Below, one piece after another: positions 44,087 to 55,820 of a stretch of 64,000 nucleotides of DNA. The DNA is taken from positions 3,638,501-3,702,500 of the forward strand of contig NZ_CP107913.1 of the NCBI RefSeq assembly GCF_036014115.1. The letters run 5' to 3'. Source of the stretch: Streptomyces sp. NBC_00448. GTDB taxonomy: Bacteria; Actinomycetota; Actinomycetes; Streptomycetales; Streptomycetaceae. The translations under genes and the position numbers were made by a program. The notes beneath the pieces are model-generated. The model worked only from the letters and a program-made list of their open reading frames with translations. It was not told where the DNA came from and did no database searches. How positions within the stretch are numbered: the first letter of the stretch is position 1; each line of letters begins with the position of its first letter.

Positions 44087-44740
44087 TCAGCTCGCTATTC
44101 GCTCGGCCAGCTCGACGGCCTCGGCGAGGCTGTCGGCGACCGGCACCCCGGCGGTCTCCAGGCTCGCACGGCTGTGTGAACCGCCGGTGTACAGCACCGC
44201 GAACGCGCCGACGTGGGCGGCGGCGGCCGCGTCGTCCAGGGCGTCGCCGATGACCACGACGGGGCGGCTGTCGAGGCCGTCGAGCGCGGCCAGGTGCCGG
44301 GCCATCTGACCGGACTTCCCCTCGCTCGCCGCTCCGCTGCGGCCGTCGATCCGCACGAAGTGCCCGCTGATGCCGTGGGCGGTGACGAACGGCAGCAGCT
44401 GCTGGGGCGTGGCGAGCGAGCACAGCGACTGGGTGAGGCCCAACGCCTGCCGGGACGCCAGCAGTTCGGCCGCTCCTTCGGCGAGGGCGCACTGCCCGGC
44501 CAGCCGCAGGTAATGCCGCTCGAAGCCCGCGTCCAGCACGGCCCACTCCTCGTCCGAGGGCAGCCGGCCGAGCAACCGCTCGTAGAAGAGCGGCACGGGG
44601 ACGCAGTACAGCTCGCGGTACCGCTCGGCGGTGATCAGCGGCAGGCCGAGCTCCGCGAAGGAGGCGTTGGTCGCCCCGACCACCGCTTCGATGTCGTTGA
44701 AGAGGGTCCCGTTCCAGTCCCATACGAGGTGCGCGTTCAC
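44087..44740 (-). CDS. HAD-superfamily hydrolase, phosphoglycolate phosphatase-like
   Basis: A 217-residue protein. HAD motif I is VWDWNGTLFND, with the nucleophile and acid Asp separated by Trp; motif III is the Lys near GKSGQMARH; motif IV is VVVIGDALDDAAAA. A helical cap domain sits after motif I. It should hydrolyse a small phosphate ester; the substrate is not deducible. I chose GTG 44740 (VNAHLVWDWNG), where homology begins; the frame extends to 44845 without conserved sequence. The DnaA-box-like motif at 44784-44792 lies ~45 bases upstream. Confidence 0.9.
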   Translation of the reverse strand: MNAHLVWDWNGTLFNDIEAVVGATNASFAELGLPLITAERYRELYCVPVPLFYERLLGRLPSDEEWAVLDAGFERHYLRLAGQCALAEGAAELLASRQALGLTQSLCSLATPQQLLPFVTAHGISGHFVRIDGRSGAASEGKSGQMARHLAALDGLDSRPVVVIGDALDDAAAAAHVGAFAVLYTGGSHSRASLETAGVPVADSLAEAVELAERIAS

Positions 44741-44783
44741 ACCAAGAACGTTACTCGCGCAGAGCGACAGCCCGTTTCCGGCC

Positions 44784-44792
44784 TGTGGATAA
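44784..44792 (-). promoter_or_regulatory. DnaA-box-like site upstream of the HAD gene
   Basis: The minus strand reads AAGTTATCCACAG around this nonamer; TTATCCACA is the strong E. coli-type DnaA box. Two more identical 13-mers occur at 53955 and 58580. Confidence 0.5.
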
Positions 44793-44805
44793 CTTCCGTG
44801 CGGGG

Positions 44806-45312
44806 TCAGCCGATCAGGTTGGGAATCTCCTGCGTCGCATACCACAAAAGCTCGTGATCCTCGGCACCGTCGACGGTGAACTGTGCGTCGTCGTCCCCGG
44901 CGTCCACCGCGCCCACCGCATCGGCCGCGGCCGCCACGTCGGACTCGGCGTCGTCGGCGTCCACATGCACCGCGGCCGCCTCGGCGAGTCGCACCTCACC
45001 GGCCAGCCGCACCTCGCCGAGCGCGGCGGGATCGAGGCCGCGGTCGGGGTCGTGGCGCACCGCACCGTCGGCCACGTCAACCGCCACGACCACGCGTCTG
45101 CGCGGCACTTCGGGCCGCACGGCCAGCATCCGCAGCGACGCCTGAGCAGCTCGGGTCAGCGCCGCGTACTCGAGTTCCTCGATGTCGTCGGAGACGTACC
45201 ACTCGCGCAGGCTCGGTGTGACCGCGAAGGCGTCCAGCGGTGCCGGACCCAGCTCGCCCGCCTTGTACGCCTCGGCCAGCCCGGCGAGGGTGGTGGGAAT
45301 GTAGACGCGCAT
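44806..45312 (-). CDS. DUF6912 family protein
   Basis: A 168-residue acidic protein starting MRVYIPTTLAGLAEAYKAGELGPAP, the family N-terminus. Conserved elements are AVTPSLREWYVSDDIEELEYAALTRAAQASLRML, RRRVVVAVDV and the C-terminal LWYATQEIPNLI; a ~50-residue Ala/Asp/Val-rich stretch lies between. No enzyme motif is visible. An in-frame ATG at 45324 has the better ribosome-binding site (GAAGGTGG ten bases upstream) and would add four residues, so translation may begin there. It is common near secA in actinobacteria; function unknown. The HAD gene follows on the same strand. Confidence 0.87.
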   Translation of the reverse strand: MRVYIPTTLAGLAEAYKAGELGPAPLDAFAVTPSLREWYVSDDIEELEYAALTRAAQASLRMLAVRPEVPRRRVVVAVDVADGAVRHDPDRGLDPAALGEVRLAGEVRLAEAAAVHVDADDAESDVAAAADAVGAVDAGDDDAQFTVDGAEDHELLWYATQEIPNLIG

Positions 45313-45466
45313 GGCGTGAAGCATACGGGTGTCACCACCTTCACAGGTGAATCTCGCCCGTCCGACGGATTCCCCCCGGACGGCCGCCCGGCCGCTTGCC
45401 CGTGATCCCTGCCGCCGCCTACAACCACCCCATCGACCACCGGAAACGATCTTTGGGGAAACAGTC

Positions 45467-46075
45467 ATGCGCATGACGCCCACGAACCGACCGAGCACCC
45501 GCGCCACGGCCCGCCCGGCCACCCGCGCGACACCTCACGCGGCGCCCCATCCGACCGCGCCCCATCCGACCGCGCCGCACCCGGCAGCCCGTCCAGCACC
45601 GGCACCGCATCCCACGGCGCCGCGTCCCGCACCGCCGCACCCAGGCCGCCGCCCCGCGGCCGGCACCGCCCCGCCGCGCCGTACCGACCCGCGCCGCCCC
45701 ACGACCCGACCCGGGCCCGCGGCGCGCCCCGTACCGCCGCACCTGTGGTTCGCCGAGCGGCTGCTCGACGTCCTCACCGGCCGCCGACCACTGACCTCCC
45801 TCGCCGGCCGGGTCAGGGACGAGGCCTACCAGCGGCTGTGGAAGCTGCACGCCGAACGCGCGGACTGGCGGCGCCGCGCCCGCGGCCGTACCCCGTACGT
45901 ATGCCGCTGCCGGGTCTTCCCCACCGCGGGCGGCGCGCTGGAGGTGACCGCGGTGGTCGCTCTGGACGACGACGTGGTCCGGGCGATCGCCTTCCGCCTC
46001 GAACCCGGGAACGCCGACTCAGGACCCGGCTACGGCCGCGCCCGCTGGCACTGCACCGACGTCGCCGCGCGATGA
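45467..46075 (+). CDS. Rv3235 family protein
   Basis: A 202-residue protein. The N-terminal ~95 residues are nearly all Pro, Ala, His, Arg and Thr (PHPTAPHPTAPHP-like), with no stable fold expected. The C-terminal ~105 residues are the conserved part: WFAERLLDVLTGRRPLTSLAGRVRDEAY, YVCRCRVFP, ALEVTAVVALDDDVVRAIAFRLE and RWHCTDV. The ATG at 45467 has a GGGGAAA ribosome-binding site. Homologues lie beside secA across actinobacteria, suggesting a link to protein export, but no function is known. It converges with secA. Confidence 0.87.
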   Translation: MRMTPTNRPSTRATARPATRATPHAAPHPTAPHPTAPHPAARPAPAPHPTAPRPAPPHPGRRPAAGTAPPRRTDPRRPTTRPGPAARPVPPHLWFAERLLDVLTGRRPLTSLAGRVRDEAYQRLWKLHAERADWRRRARGRTPYVCRCRVFPTAGGALEVTAVVALDDDVVRAIAFRLEPGNADSGPGYGRARWHCTDVAAR

Positions 46076-46141
46076 GCCGACCCGTGCCGACCCGCACCGC
46101 GCCGTAAGGAAGCGTGCGGACGCGGGCCCGCGCAGGCGAAC

Positions 46142-46178
46142 GGCTCGGGGCCGGGCCGATTCGGCCCGGCCCCGAGCC
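46142..46178. terminator. Bidirectional terminator downstream of secA
   Basis: A perfect 17-bp stem (46142-46158 with 46162-46178) closes a three-base loop between the convergent Rv3235-family and secA genes. Confidence 0.85.
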
Positions 46179-46224
46179 GGTGGTACGACGCCGCCGCGCG
46201 GCGCGGCGCTGCTTGCCCCGCTGC

Positions 46225-49029
<2,805 letters not shown>

Positions 49030-49291
49030 GTAGGCTGACTCCTTGCCGGTCGGGCCTGGCGCGAATTCCCGCGCGGGGCACAGCGCGGGTCCTGTCTGCC
49101 TGGCCCTGCTGCAACGGCCATCGTAAGCGAGGACACCAGCGGCCCGGGAGGCCCGGCAGCGGCAAAACGGTTTTCCCTCGCCCCGAGAGGTCCGGGATAC
49201 TCGGCCGCAGTCCTCCCGCCGCCCGATATGCGGCCGCTACGGGGGCCCGGCACCCCTGCCGGAAAGCCTGCCGGAAAGGTGCGCAGCCGCC

Positions 49292-49879
49292 ATGGAAACA
49301 CCTGTTCTCACCACAAAGCGCCTCGTCCTGCGGGCCCTGGAACCACGTGACGGCGACGCCCTGCACGCCGCCTGTCAGGACCCTGAGATCCCGCGCTGGA
49401 CATCCGTTCCTTCGCCGTATTCGCGCGAGCACGCCGACCACTTCATCGACGTCGTGTGCGCGGACGGCTGGCGCGACGACACCATGTACAACTTCGGCGT
49501 CTTCACGCGCGACGAAGGCGCCCTGGTCAGCTCGATGGGCCTGGTCCGCCTCCAGCACCTGGCCACCCCGCAGCGCCAGGCCGAGCTGGGCTACTGGACG
49601 GCGAAGCACCAGCGCGGCAAGGGCTACACGGTGGAGGCGGCACGAGCGGTGTGCACCTGGGCCTTCGACGCCCTGGGTGTCGAGCGCCTGGAATGGTTCG
49701 CGGAGGCCGGCAACGAAGCCTCCCGCGCGGTCGCCCTGAAACTCGGCTTCGCCATGGAGGGCACCGTACGGTCGCGGGTCGTCCACGAAGGCACCCGGCG
49801 GGACGCGTGGAGCGGTTCCCTGCTCCCGTCGGACTGGGACCGCCCGTCGCAACTGCCGTACCTCCCGTACGCGAAGTAG
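49292..49879 (+). CDS. GNAT family N-acetyltransferase (RimJ/RimL-like)
   Basis: A 195-residue protein with the GNAT fold: start METPVLTTKRLVLRALEPRDGDAL, core VSSMGLVRLQ, QAELGYWTAKHQRGKGYTVEAARAV (acetyl-CoA pyrophosphate loop, Q/R-x-x-G-x-A type: QRGKGY) and ERLEWFAEAGNEASRAVALKLGF. RimJ/RimL-like members acetylate protein N-termini or small amines; the substrate here is unknown. It is divergent from secA across ~260 bases that must contain both promoters. Confidence 0.9.
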   Translation: METPVLTTKRLVLRALEPRDGDALHAACQDPEIPRWTSVPSPYSREHADHFIDVVCADGWRDDTMYNFGVFTRDEGALVSSMGLVRLQHLATPQRQAELGYWTAKHQRGKGYTVEAARAVCTWAFDALGVERLEWFAEAGNEASRAVALKLGFAMEGTVRSRVVHEGTRRDAWSGSLLPSDWDRPSQLPYLPYAK

Positions 49880-49969
49880 CGGCTGCCCGCCGCCGCGGGA
49901 GAAGTCGCCGGAACGAGTGAATCCGCTGGTCACAGCCGACTGTCAGTGGCCGGTTCTACGCTGGCCGTC

Positions 49970-51151
49970 ATGACTCTCCTGCCGTCACCCGAGCTGACCC
50001 TGTCCGCCGACGAAGCCCGCAGGATCGCCCTTCGGGCGCAGGGCCTCCTGGGGGCGCCGGACCGGCGGTCGGGGACCCGGGGCGTGCTGCGATCCCTCGG
50101 CGCGGTCCAGCTCGACACCATCTCGGTACTGGCCAGGTCGCACGAACTCATCCCCTACGCGCGCCTGGGCGCGGTCGGCCGCGACGCGGTGGAGGAGGCG
50201 TACTGGTCCGACGGCCACGCCTTCGAGTACTGGTCGCACGCCGCCTGCATCCTGCCCATCGAGGAGTGGCCGCACTTCGCCTTCCGCCGCCGGGCCCGCC
50301 GCGCCCGCGGCCACCGCTGGCACATCCTCGAGGACGCCGAGCGCTCCTGCGCGGCCGTGCTGGACCGCCTGAAGATCGACGGCCCGCTGACCTCCACCGA
50401 GCTCGGCGGCGCGAAGAACGGCGGCCCGTGGTGGGACTGGTCCGAGACGAAGATCGCGGTGGAGTGGCTGCTGGACACCGGTGAGGTGGTCTGCACGCAG
50501 CGCCGCGGCTGGAAGCGCGTCTACGACCTCGCGGAGCGCGCCGTACCCGACACCCTGCTGCACGACGACATCGACGACACCGAGTGCGTACGGCGCCTGG
50601 TCGCGCAGGCGGGTGCGGCCATGGGTGTCGCCACCCGGGCGGATCTTGCGGACTACCACCGCCTCAAGGGCGAGCAGGTCGCGGCGGTGCTGGACTCCAC
50701 CGGGCTGGTCCCGGTCGAGGTCGAGGGGTGGGGCAAGCCCGCCTGGGCCGACCCGGCCGCGCTCGCCGCCCCGCCGCGCGGCCGACACCGCACCACGCTG
50801 CTGTCGCCCTTCGACTCCCTGATCTGGGACCGCCCGCGCACCGAGCGGATCTTCGGCTTCACCCACCGCCTGGAGGCATACACCCCCAAGCCGAAACGCG
50901 TGCACGGCTACTTCGCGATGCCGCTGCTGGCCGGCGGCCGGCTGCTGGGCCGGGTGGACCCTGCCCGGGAGGGACAGACCCTGGTCGCGCGCCAGGTCAC
51001 CCTGGACGGCCCCAAGGCCGTCCAGCCCGCTGCGGACGCCCTCACCGAGGCCGCCGGCTGGGTCGGCTGCACCCGGACCCGGGCCGAACGCGTCCTGCCC
51101 GAGTCCCTGCGCGCCCCTCTGACCGCCGCCCTCGCCCGCGGCCAGGACTAG
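49970..51151 (+). CDS. YcaQ/AlkX-like winged-helix DNA glycosylase (HTH_42 family)
   Basis: A 393-residue protein of the HTH_42 family. The N-terminal segment GVLRSLGAVQLDTISVLARSHELI carries the active-site tripeptide QLD. E. coli YcaQ/AlkX, an interstrand-crosslink glycosylase, has Gln-x-Asp here, whereas AlkZ-type proteins have Gln-x-Gln. Later motifs include EYWSHAACILP, STELGGAKNGGPWWDWSETK and TTLLSPFDSLIWDRPRTERIFGF, typical of the family. ATG 49970 (MTLLPSPEL) begins the homology. It should excise bulky or crosslinked N-alkyl purines, which suits self-protection in a producer of DNA-damaging metabolites. It ends nine bases from the convergent regulator gene. Confidence 0.88.
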   Translation: MTLLPSPELTLSADEARRIALRAQGLLGAPDRRSGTRGVLRSLGAVQLDTISVLARSHELIPYARLGAVGRDAVEEAYWSDGHAFEYWSHAACILPIEEWPHFAFRRRARRARGHRWHILEDAERSCAAVLDRLKIDGPLTSTELGGAKNGGPWWDWSETKIAVEWLLDTGEVVCTQRRGWKRVYDLAERAVPDTLLHDDIDDTECVRRLVAQAGAAMGVATRADLADYHRLKGEQVAAVLDSTGLVPVEVEGWGKPAWADPAALAAPPRGRHRTTLLSPFDSLIWDRPRTERIFGFTHRLEAYTPKPKRVHGYFAMPLLAGGRLLGRVDPAREGQTLVARQVTLDGPKAVQPAADALTEAAGWVGCTRTRAERVLPESLRAPLTAALARGQD

Positions 51152-51160
51152 CCGCCATGG

Positions 51161-51898
51161 CTAGCGGATCTCCAGGATCTTCTCCCGCATCGCGTAGACC
51201 ACGGCCTCCATGCGGGAGTGGAGCTGGAGTTTCTCCAGGATGTTGCGGACGTGGTTCTTCACGGTGTTCTCGCTGATGAACAACTGCTTGGCGAGGTCCC
51301 GGTTGTTCAAGCCGGTGGCCACCAGCTTGAGCACCTCCAACTCGCGGTCGGTGAGCTTGGGCGCCGGAAGCAGCCGCTTCTCGTCGGTGCGCTGGATCAT
51401 CGACTTGAACTCGGTGAGCAGCTTCGACGCCATCGAGGGGCTGATCTGCGACTGCCCGTCGGCGACCGCCCGGATCGCGGTCGCCACCTCGTCGGTGGAG
51501 ATCTCCTTGAGCAGGTAGCCCGTCGCGCCGGCCTTGATCGCCTCGTAGAGGTCGGCTTCCTCATCGCTTATCGTCAGCATGATGATCTTGGCGCTGGGTG
51601 CGACCTCCTTGATCGAGGTGCACGCCTCGATCCCCCCGCGCCGCGGCATCCTGACGTCCATCAGCACGATGTCCGGCAGCAGGTCGGCGGCCTTCTCCAC
51701 GGCCTCGGCGCCGTCTCCGGCCTCGCCGATGACCTGGATGTCCTCCTCCTGCGCGAGCACGATCTCCAGGCCCCGCCGAAACAGCGCGTGGTCATCGACG
51801 ACGAGTACCCGAATCGGCTCCGCACGGGGCGGACCGGACGGTTCGCCGTACAGCACCGGGCCTCGTTCGCCGGGCGACCCGTGCTCGAAGTCCGGCAT
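51161..51898 (-). CDS. NarL/FixJ-family response regulator
   Basis: A 245-residue protein. The receiver domain (~28-145) has VLVVDDHALFRRGLE, the phospho-acceptor Asp81 in IVLMDVRMPRRGG and the switch Thr in MLTISDEE, with Lys in LLKEIS. The LuxR-type HTH (~178-240) has LTDRELEVLKLVATGLNNRDLAKQLFISENTVKNHV. ATG 51898 follows a GGGGAGGAATTG ribosome-binding site. No histidine kinase is adjacent, so it is an orphan here. Targets are unknown; homologues are conserved next to hpf. Confidence 0.94.
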   Translation of the reverse strand: MPDFEHGSPGERGPVLYGEPSGPPRAEPIRVLVVDDHALFRRGLEIVLAQEEDIQVIGEAGDGAEAVEKAADLLPDIVLMDVRMPRRGGIEACTSIKEVAPSAKIIMLTISDEEADLYEAIKAGATGYLLKEISTDEVATAIRAVADGQSQISPSMASKLLTEFKSMIQRTDEKRLLPAPKLTDRELEVLKLVATGLNNRDLAKQLFISENTVKNHVRNILEKLQLHSRMEAVVYAMREKILEIR

Positions 51899-52028
51899 CA
51901 ATTCCTCCCCGTCAGACCAGAGTTGACCACTGGCCCAGCATTTCACGTCCCGGCGCGCCGACGCCCCCGGACGCACCCGGGGGCATTCGACGCTCCTTAC
52001 TCGCCACGGGCCCTTCGCAGGCCCGAGG

Positions 52029-52721
52029 TCAGACGCCGTGGTGCAGCGCGTCACCGGCCCCGGCCGGCGACGCCGCACCCGACTCGTCCGCGTTGAGATG
52101 GATCACGCCGTAGTCGTAGCCCTGCCGTCGGTAGACCACGCTCGGCTGCTTGGTCTCGCTGTCGACGAACAGGTAGAAGTCGTGCCCGACCAACTCCATC
52201 TCGTACAGCGCCTGGTCTAGCGCCATTGGTGCCGCGGCGTGAGTCTTCTCCCTGACCACGAGCGGGCCTTCGCCGTGGACCTCCAGCGGCCCGAACCGGG
52301 TCGTGGGCACTTCTCCGTCGACCAACTGATCGGCGACGAGCGTGCCGTCCCCGTTGATCCGCGCGGCGCCCGGCACGTTCTCGGCCACCTCGGCGGCGGG
52401 CGTACGGCCGTTGCCCCGGCGGGTGTGCCGCTTGCTCGCGGCCTTCCGCAGTCGGGCTTCCAGCTTCGTCACCGCCACATCCAGCGCGGCGTACGGGTCC
52501 GCGGCGGCAGCCTCCGCGCGCACCACGGGGCCGCGGGTGTTCAGCGTGATCTCCACCCGGTCGCTGCGGTCCGCCTGCCGGGGATTGAGCTCCTTGGACA
52601 CCTCGACGTCGAGGCTGATCACCTTGCCGTCGAGCTTCTGGATCTTGTCCAGTTTCTCGGCCACGTGCTTCCGGAACCTCTCGGGCACCTCGGTCTTGCG
52701 GCCTTTGACGACGATGTCCAC
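52029..52721 (-). CDS. hpf: Long-form ribosome hibernation promoting factor
   Basis: A 230-residue protein. The N-terminal HPF/RaiA domain (1-100: MDIVVKGRKTEVPERFRKHV, DVEVSKELNP, EITLNTRGP, DPYAALDVAVTKLEARLRK) occupies the decoding region and blocks mRNA and tRNA binding. A ~60-residue linker leads to the dimerising C-terminal domain (FYLFVDSETKQPSVVYRRQGYDYGVIHL), which forms 100S ribosomes in stationary phase or under stress. The start is ATG 52721. A 296-base gap separates it from comF and should hold its own promoter. It sits at the end of the mtrA-to-comF run. Confidence 0.96.
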   Translation of the reverse strand: MDIVVKGRKTEVPERFRKHVAEKLDKIQKLDGKVISLDVEVSKELNPRQADRSDRVEITLNTRGPVVRAEAAAADPYAALDVAVTKLEARLRKAASKRHTRRGNGRTPAAEVAENVPGAARINGDGTLVADQLVDGEVPTTRFGPLEVHGEGPLVVREKTHAAAPMALDQALYEMELVGHDFYLFVDSETKQPSVVYRRQGYDYGVIHLNADESGAASPAGAGDALHHGV

Positions 52722-53017
52722 GCAGAACTCCGTTCCGGACCGCCCCCGTGACCAGGGGCAATCCCTTTCATGAGGCCGGCGCGGGTGCCAGTCCCTGCCG
52801 GCGCTGCGTTAGCTGCCGCTCCGCCACCCGGGCTGATCCGGATACCGCGAAGCTGCGGCTTTCACCTCCTTCTGCCCCACAGGGAAGATCAACACCCCCG
52901 GTGTTCGCTTCCCTCTCTCCCGAACATAGTCCCGGAGTGTGTGTCTCGGCATCCTCAGCGCAGGCTTACCTCCGTTCGGATGAATCCCCACCATTGCCAC
53001 CTGCATCGATGCGTAAA

Positions 53018-53902
53018 TCAGTCGATCCGAGAATCGTGCGGTCCGGCGACCACCGCGGCGCCGGCGACCCAGCCGCCGACCGCGGCCACGGCACCGGCAG
53101 CCACCGCGAGTGACGCCCCGGTGGTCATGAGGTCGTCCACGAGCACCACCGGAGCCGCCGCCAGCAGGGGAACTGCGCTGCCCGCGGCCGCCACCGCGCC
53201 GCAGAGGTTCGCCAACCTCCCGTCCGCGCTCAGCTCGGACTGGTCGGCGACCGGTCGCCGCTGCCGCAGCACGGCCGCCGCCCGGGCCGGCACGCCATGC
53301 CGCCTCAGCTCGCGGGCCGCCGACCGGGCGATCCGGGCGGTGGCGTCGTGCCCCCGCTGGGCAACCGCCCGGCGGGACGAGGGAACGGGCACCAGCAGCA
53401 GCGGGCCGCGCTGCTGCGCCGGGCTCGGTACCGGTGACCTGGGAGTGCCTCGCAGGGCGGTACGAGGCACCTCCAGGCCGTGGAGGACCGGCCACAGGCC
53501 GAGGCGGGACCCGTGGTCGGCGCCGGCTGCCGCTGGAGCCCGTCCGGGCAGGTTCCAGCGGTGGCCGACCGCATGCGGGACGGCTGGGCCGGGCAAGGCG
53601 CCGATGGGACCGGTCGCCCGGACGACCGCTCCCGCCAGTGCCTCTCCCAGCGGCCGGGCGAGGCCCAGGGCGCCCCGCTCCTTGTGCGCGAGGACGACAG
53701 CCCGCACCTCGTCCCCGTACCGGCCCGCCGCGTAGACCGGTGGCAGCCCCGGCGGCTCGGGTGACGGACGTACGCGCCGCGCTGTGGCCGCTCCGCCCAG
53801 CAGCCCATGGCACCGCTCGCACAGCTCCGTCCGCGGGCTCCCGCAGCCCGCACAGTCCACCGGGAGGACCAACCCGGTGATCTCCCTCCACCAGCCCCGC
53901 AT
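53018..53902 (-). CDS. ComF family phosphoribosyltransferase-like protein
   Basis: A 294-residue protein. The N-terminus has a zinc-finger-like Cys set (CAGC and CERCHGLL), the middle YGDEVRAVVLAHKERGALGLARPLG, and the C-terminal phosphoribosyltransferase loop VVLVDDLMTTGASLAVA with the PRPP-binding Asp pair. VPVPSSRRAVAQRGHDAT is present. A ~50-residue Pro/Gly-rich insert separates the first and second conserved parts. ComF is needed for DNA uptake in competent bacteria; its role in streptomycetes is unknown. A DnaA-box-like site lies ~55 bases upstream. Confidence 0.88.
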   Translation of the reverse strand: MRGWWREITGLVLPVDCAGCGSPRTELCERCHGLLGGAATARRVRPSPEPPGLPPVYAAGRYGDEVRAVVLAHKERGALGLARPLGEALAGAVVRATGPIGALPGPAVPHAVGHRWNLPGRAPAAAGADHGSRLGLWPVLHGLEVPRTALRGTPRSPVPSPAQQRGPLLLVPVPSSRRAVAQRGHDATARIARSAARELRRHGVPARAAAVLRQRRPVADQSELSADGRLANLCGAVAAAGSAVPLLAAAPVVLVDDLMTTGASLAVAAGAVAAVGGWVAGAAVVAGPHDSRID

Positions 53903-53954
53903 GACTCAACTTTGCGCCTTGCGGCAAGTCCGCTGCCAGTCACTCTTTCGTGGC

Positions 53955-53963
53955 TGTGGATAA
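53955..53963 (-). promoter_or_regulatory. DnaA-box-like site upstream of comF
   Basis: Second exact copy of AAGTTATCCACAG (minus strand), between the lpqB stop and comF start. Confidence 0.5.
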
Positions 53964-53978
53964 CTTGATCGCCGCAGG

Positions 53979-55820
53979 TCAGCCGGGATAGACGGGGTTG
54001 CTGCCCTTCGGCGAGACCTGCTTCCAGTTCGAGTCGGTGGGCAGTTCGTAGACCCTGCCGTTGTACGAGGCGAGCAGGGGCATCGCCTGGTTCTCCGAGG
54101 AGGCGACGGACGTGGCCTCGCTGACGCCCTGCGGCAGGGGCCCGGCCGAGCCGTCCGAGCTGATGTACTCGATCTGCTGGGCCCCGCCGGGCTCGGTGTC
54201 GAGCACCACGAGCTTGCTGGCACCGGCCCACGACACGGACGTCATGTGCTCTCCTGCGGGTGTCAGGGAGCGCAGGCTGTCGACCGAGAACTCCGGGTGC
54301 TGCGCGGTGCCCTCCCGGACGATCCGGCCGAGCATCAGGCGGGTACCGCTGCCCTGCTGCACCACCAGGGCGATCCGCACCCCGTCCGAGGCCACCCGCA
54401 GCGACTGAATCCGCCCGTCGAGGTCCGGCACGGGCACCTCGATCGGCTCGCCGGTGCCGTTGGGCAGCACCATCAGCTTCGGAGCGTCCTGATCACGGTC
54501 GGCCACCCACAAGTCGTCGAAACCGTCCCAGCTCGGTGCGCTCAGCCCGTCCTTGACCTTGCTGGTCACCACCGGTTTGCCGAAGGTCTGGCCGGCGACG
54601 AGCGACGCGACCACCAGTTCACGGCCGTCGGAGCGCACCCCCGCGGCCGCCTCCTGGTCCCTGCGCACCGCCACCGAGTCCAGGTACGCCTTGCTGGAGC
54701 CGAACGGGCCGGGCACCGGCGTCGCCTTCGGTGTGCTGCCCTTGCCGTCGTCGGTCAGCTCCAGCAGCCGGTGCTGGCTGTCGGCTTCGACGAAGTAGGG
54801 CCGCGGGTTGGCGCCGACCAGGTTCTCGGGGCCATAGCTGAGGGCTTCCCCGCTCGGCAGCTTGCACGCGGTGGAACCATCCGCATGGTCCACCTCGGCC
54901 GACGCCAACTGCGCGGACGCCTGCGCCTGGACGGTGGCGAAGAGCTGCGCGGCCAGCTCGGTGCAGCGCTGCCCGCGTAGTCCGTCAGCGGTGTGGTCGA
55001 GCCGGACCTGAAGCTGCTGCGAGTCGTCCAGCGACACCCCGTGGTCCGGGCCCTTGTCCTCCAGCTTCGTCCCGGCGGGTGTCGCGGTGGTGACGACAGG
55101 CGACAGCCAGTCGGTGGGCCCGCCCAGCAGCGCCGAGACCGTCGACACCAGCGGGTCGTTCTGGATACGCAGGTACACCGGGTCTGCGACCAGCGTCGCG
55201 TTGCTGCTACCGCCGGCCGGATGCCCGTCCGGTCCGAGCCTGGCGAAGTAGTACATGTTCACCGAGTGGTATATCCGCTGGAAGTCCAGGTCGGACAACA
55301 CCAGGCCGTTCTCGAGGCCGTCGATCCTCCACTGGTTGTTCTCCTTGACCAGGTGGAACGACGTGCTGAACGGGCCGTGGTCCGGCTGGTAGGCGTGCTT
55401 GGTGTCCACCACGGCCGCCTTCGTCGCCGACAGGGTGACCGTGGTGTATCCCTCCTTGCGGCCGCTGCCGCCCACCTCGCGAGGGGTCAACTCCCCCGAG
55501 AACACGGTGATCCCCGTGTTCGGCTTCCAACGGTGGCGTTCCTGCTTGGAGAGGTACTTCTGCGCGGTGACGAAGTCCGACTCGCTACTGGTCGTCGCTT
55601 CCAGGAACCCGTTGACGATGTCGGAGGCGCTCTCGCCCGGACTCGGCGCGATGCCGAAGACCCGCACCTGCGAGTCGGAGTCCGCACGCTGGCCCTCGCT
55701 GACCTTGCGCACCTCGCCGCTGCTGGGCATCGAGGCGCAGCCGGCCAGCAACAGCGCCGCGAACAGCGGCAGCAACGCTCGCCGCAGCAGCCGCCCTCGG
55801 CCGCCCCCCATCACACCCAT
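53979..55820 (-). CDS. lpqB: LpqB family beta-propeller lipoprotein
   Basis: A 613-residue lipoprotein: signal peptide with lipobox LLAGC (Cys28), then a SVSE/germination-protein-like N-terminal domain (SDIVNGFLEATTS, YTTVTLSATKA) and a WD40-like propeller (LAPSW-type segments: SAPSWDGFDDLWVADRDQDAPKLM, QSLRVASDGVRIALV, MTSVSWAGASKLVVLD). In actinobacteria LpqB binds the extracellular part of MtrB and modulates its phosphorylation of MtrA. The start ATG overlaps the mtrB stop by one base (TGATG), so translation is coupled. Confidence 0.96.
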   Translation of the reverse strand: MGVMGGGRGRLLRRALLPLFAALLLAGCASMPSSGEVRKVSEGQRADSDSQVRVFGIAPSPGESASDIVNGFLEATTSSESDFVTAQKYLSKQERHRWKPNTGITVFSGELTPREVGGSGRKEGYTTVTLSATKAAVVDTKHAYQPDHGPFSTSFHLVKENNQWRIDGLENGLVLSDLDFQRIYHSVNMYYFARLGPDGHPAGGSSNATLVADPVYLRIQNDPLVSTVSALLGGPTDWLSPVVTTATPAGTKLEDKGPDHGVSLDDSQQLQVRLDHTADGLRGQRCTELAAQLFATVQAQASAQLASAEVDHADGSTACKLPSGEALSYGPENLVGANPRPYFVEADSQHRLLELTDDGKGSTPKATPVPGPFGSSKAYLDSVAVRRDQEAAAGVRSDGRELVVASLVAGQTFGKPVVTSKVKDGLSAPSWDGFDDLWVADRDQDAPKLMVLPNGTGEPIEVPVPDLDGRIQSLRVASDGVRIALVVQQGSGTRLMLGRIVREGTAQHPEFSVDSLRSLTPAGEHMTSVSWAGASKLVVLDTEPGGAQQIEYISSDGSAGPLPQGVSEATSVASSENQAMPLLASYNGRVYELPTDSNWKQVSPKGSNPVYPG

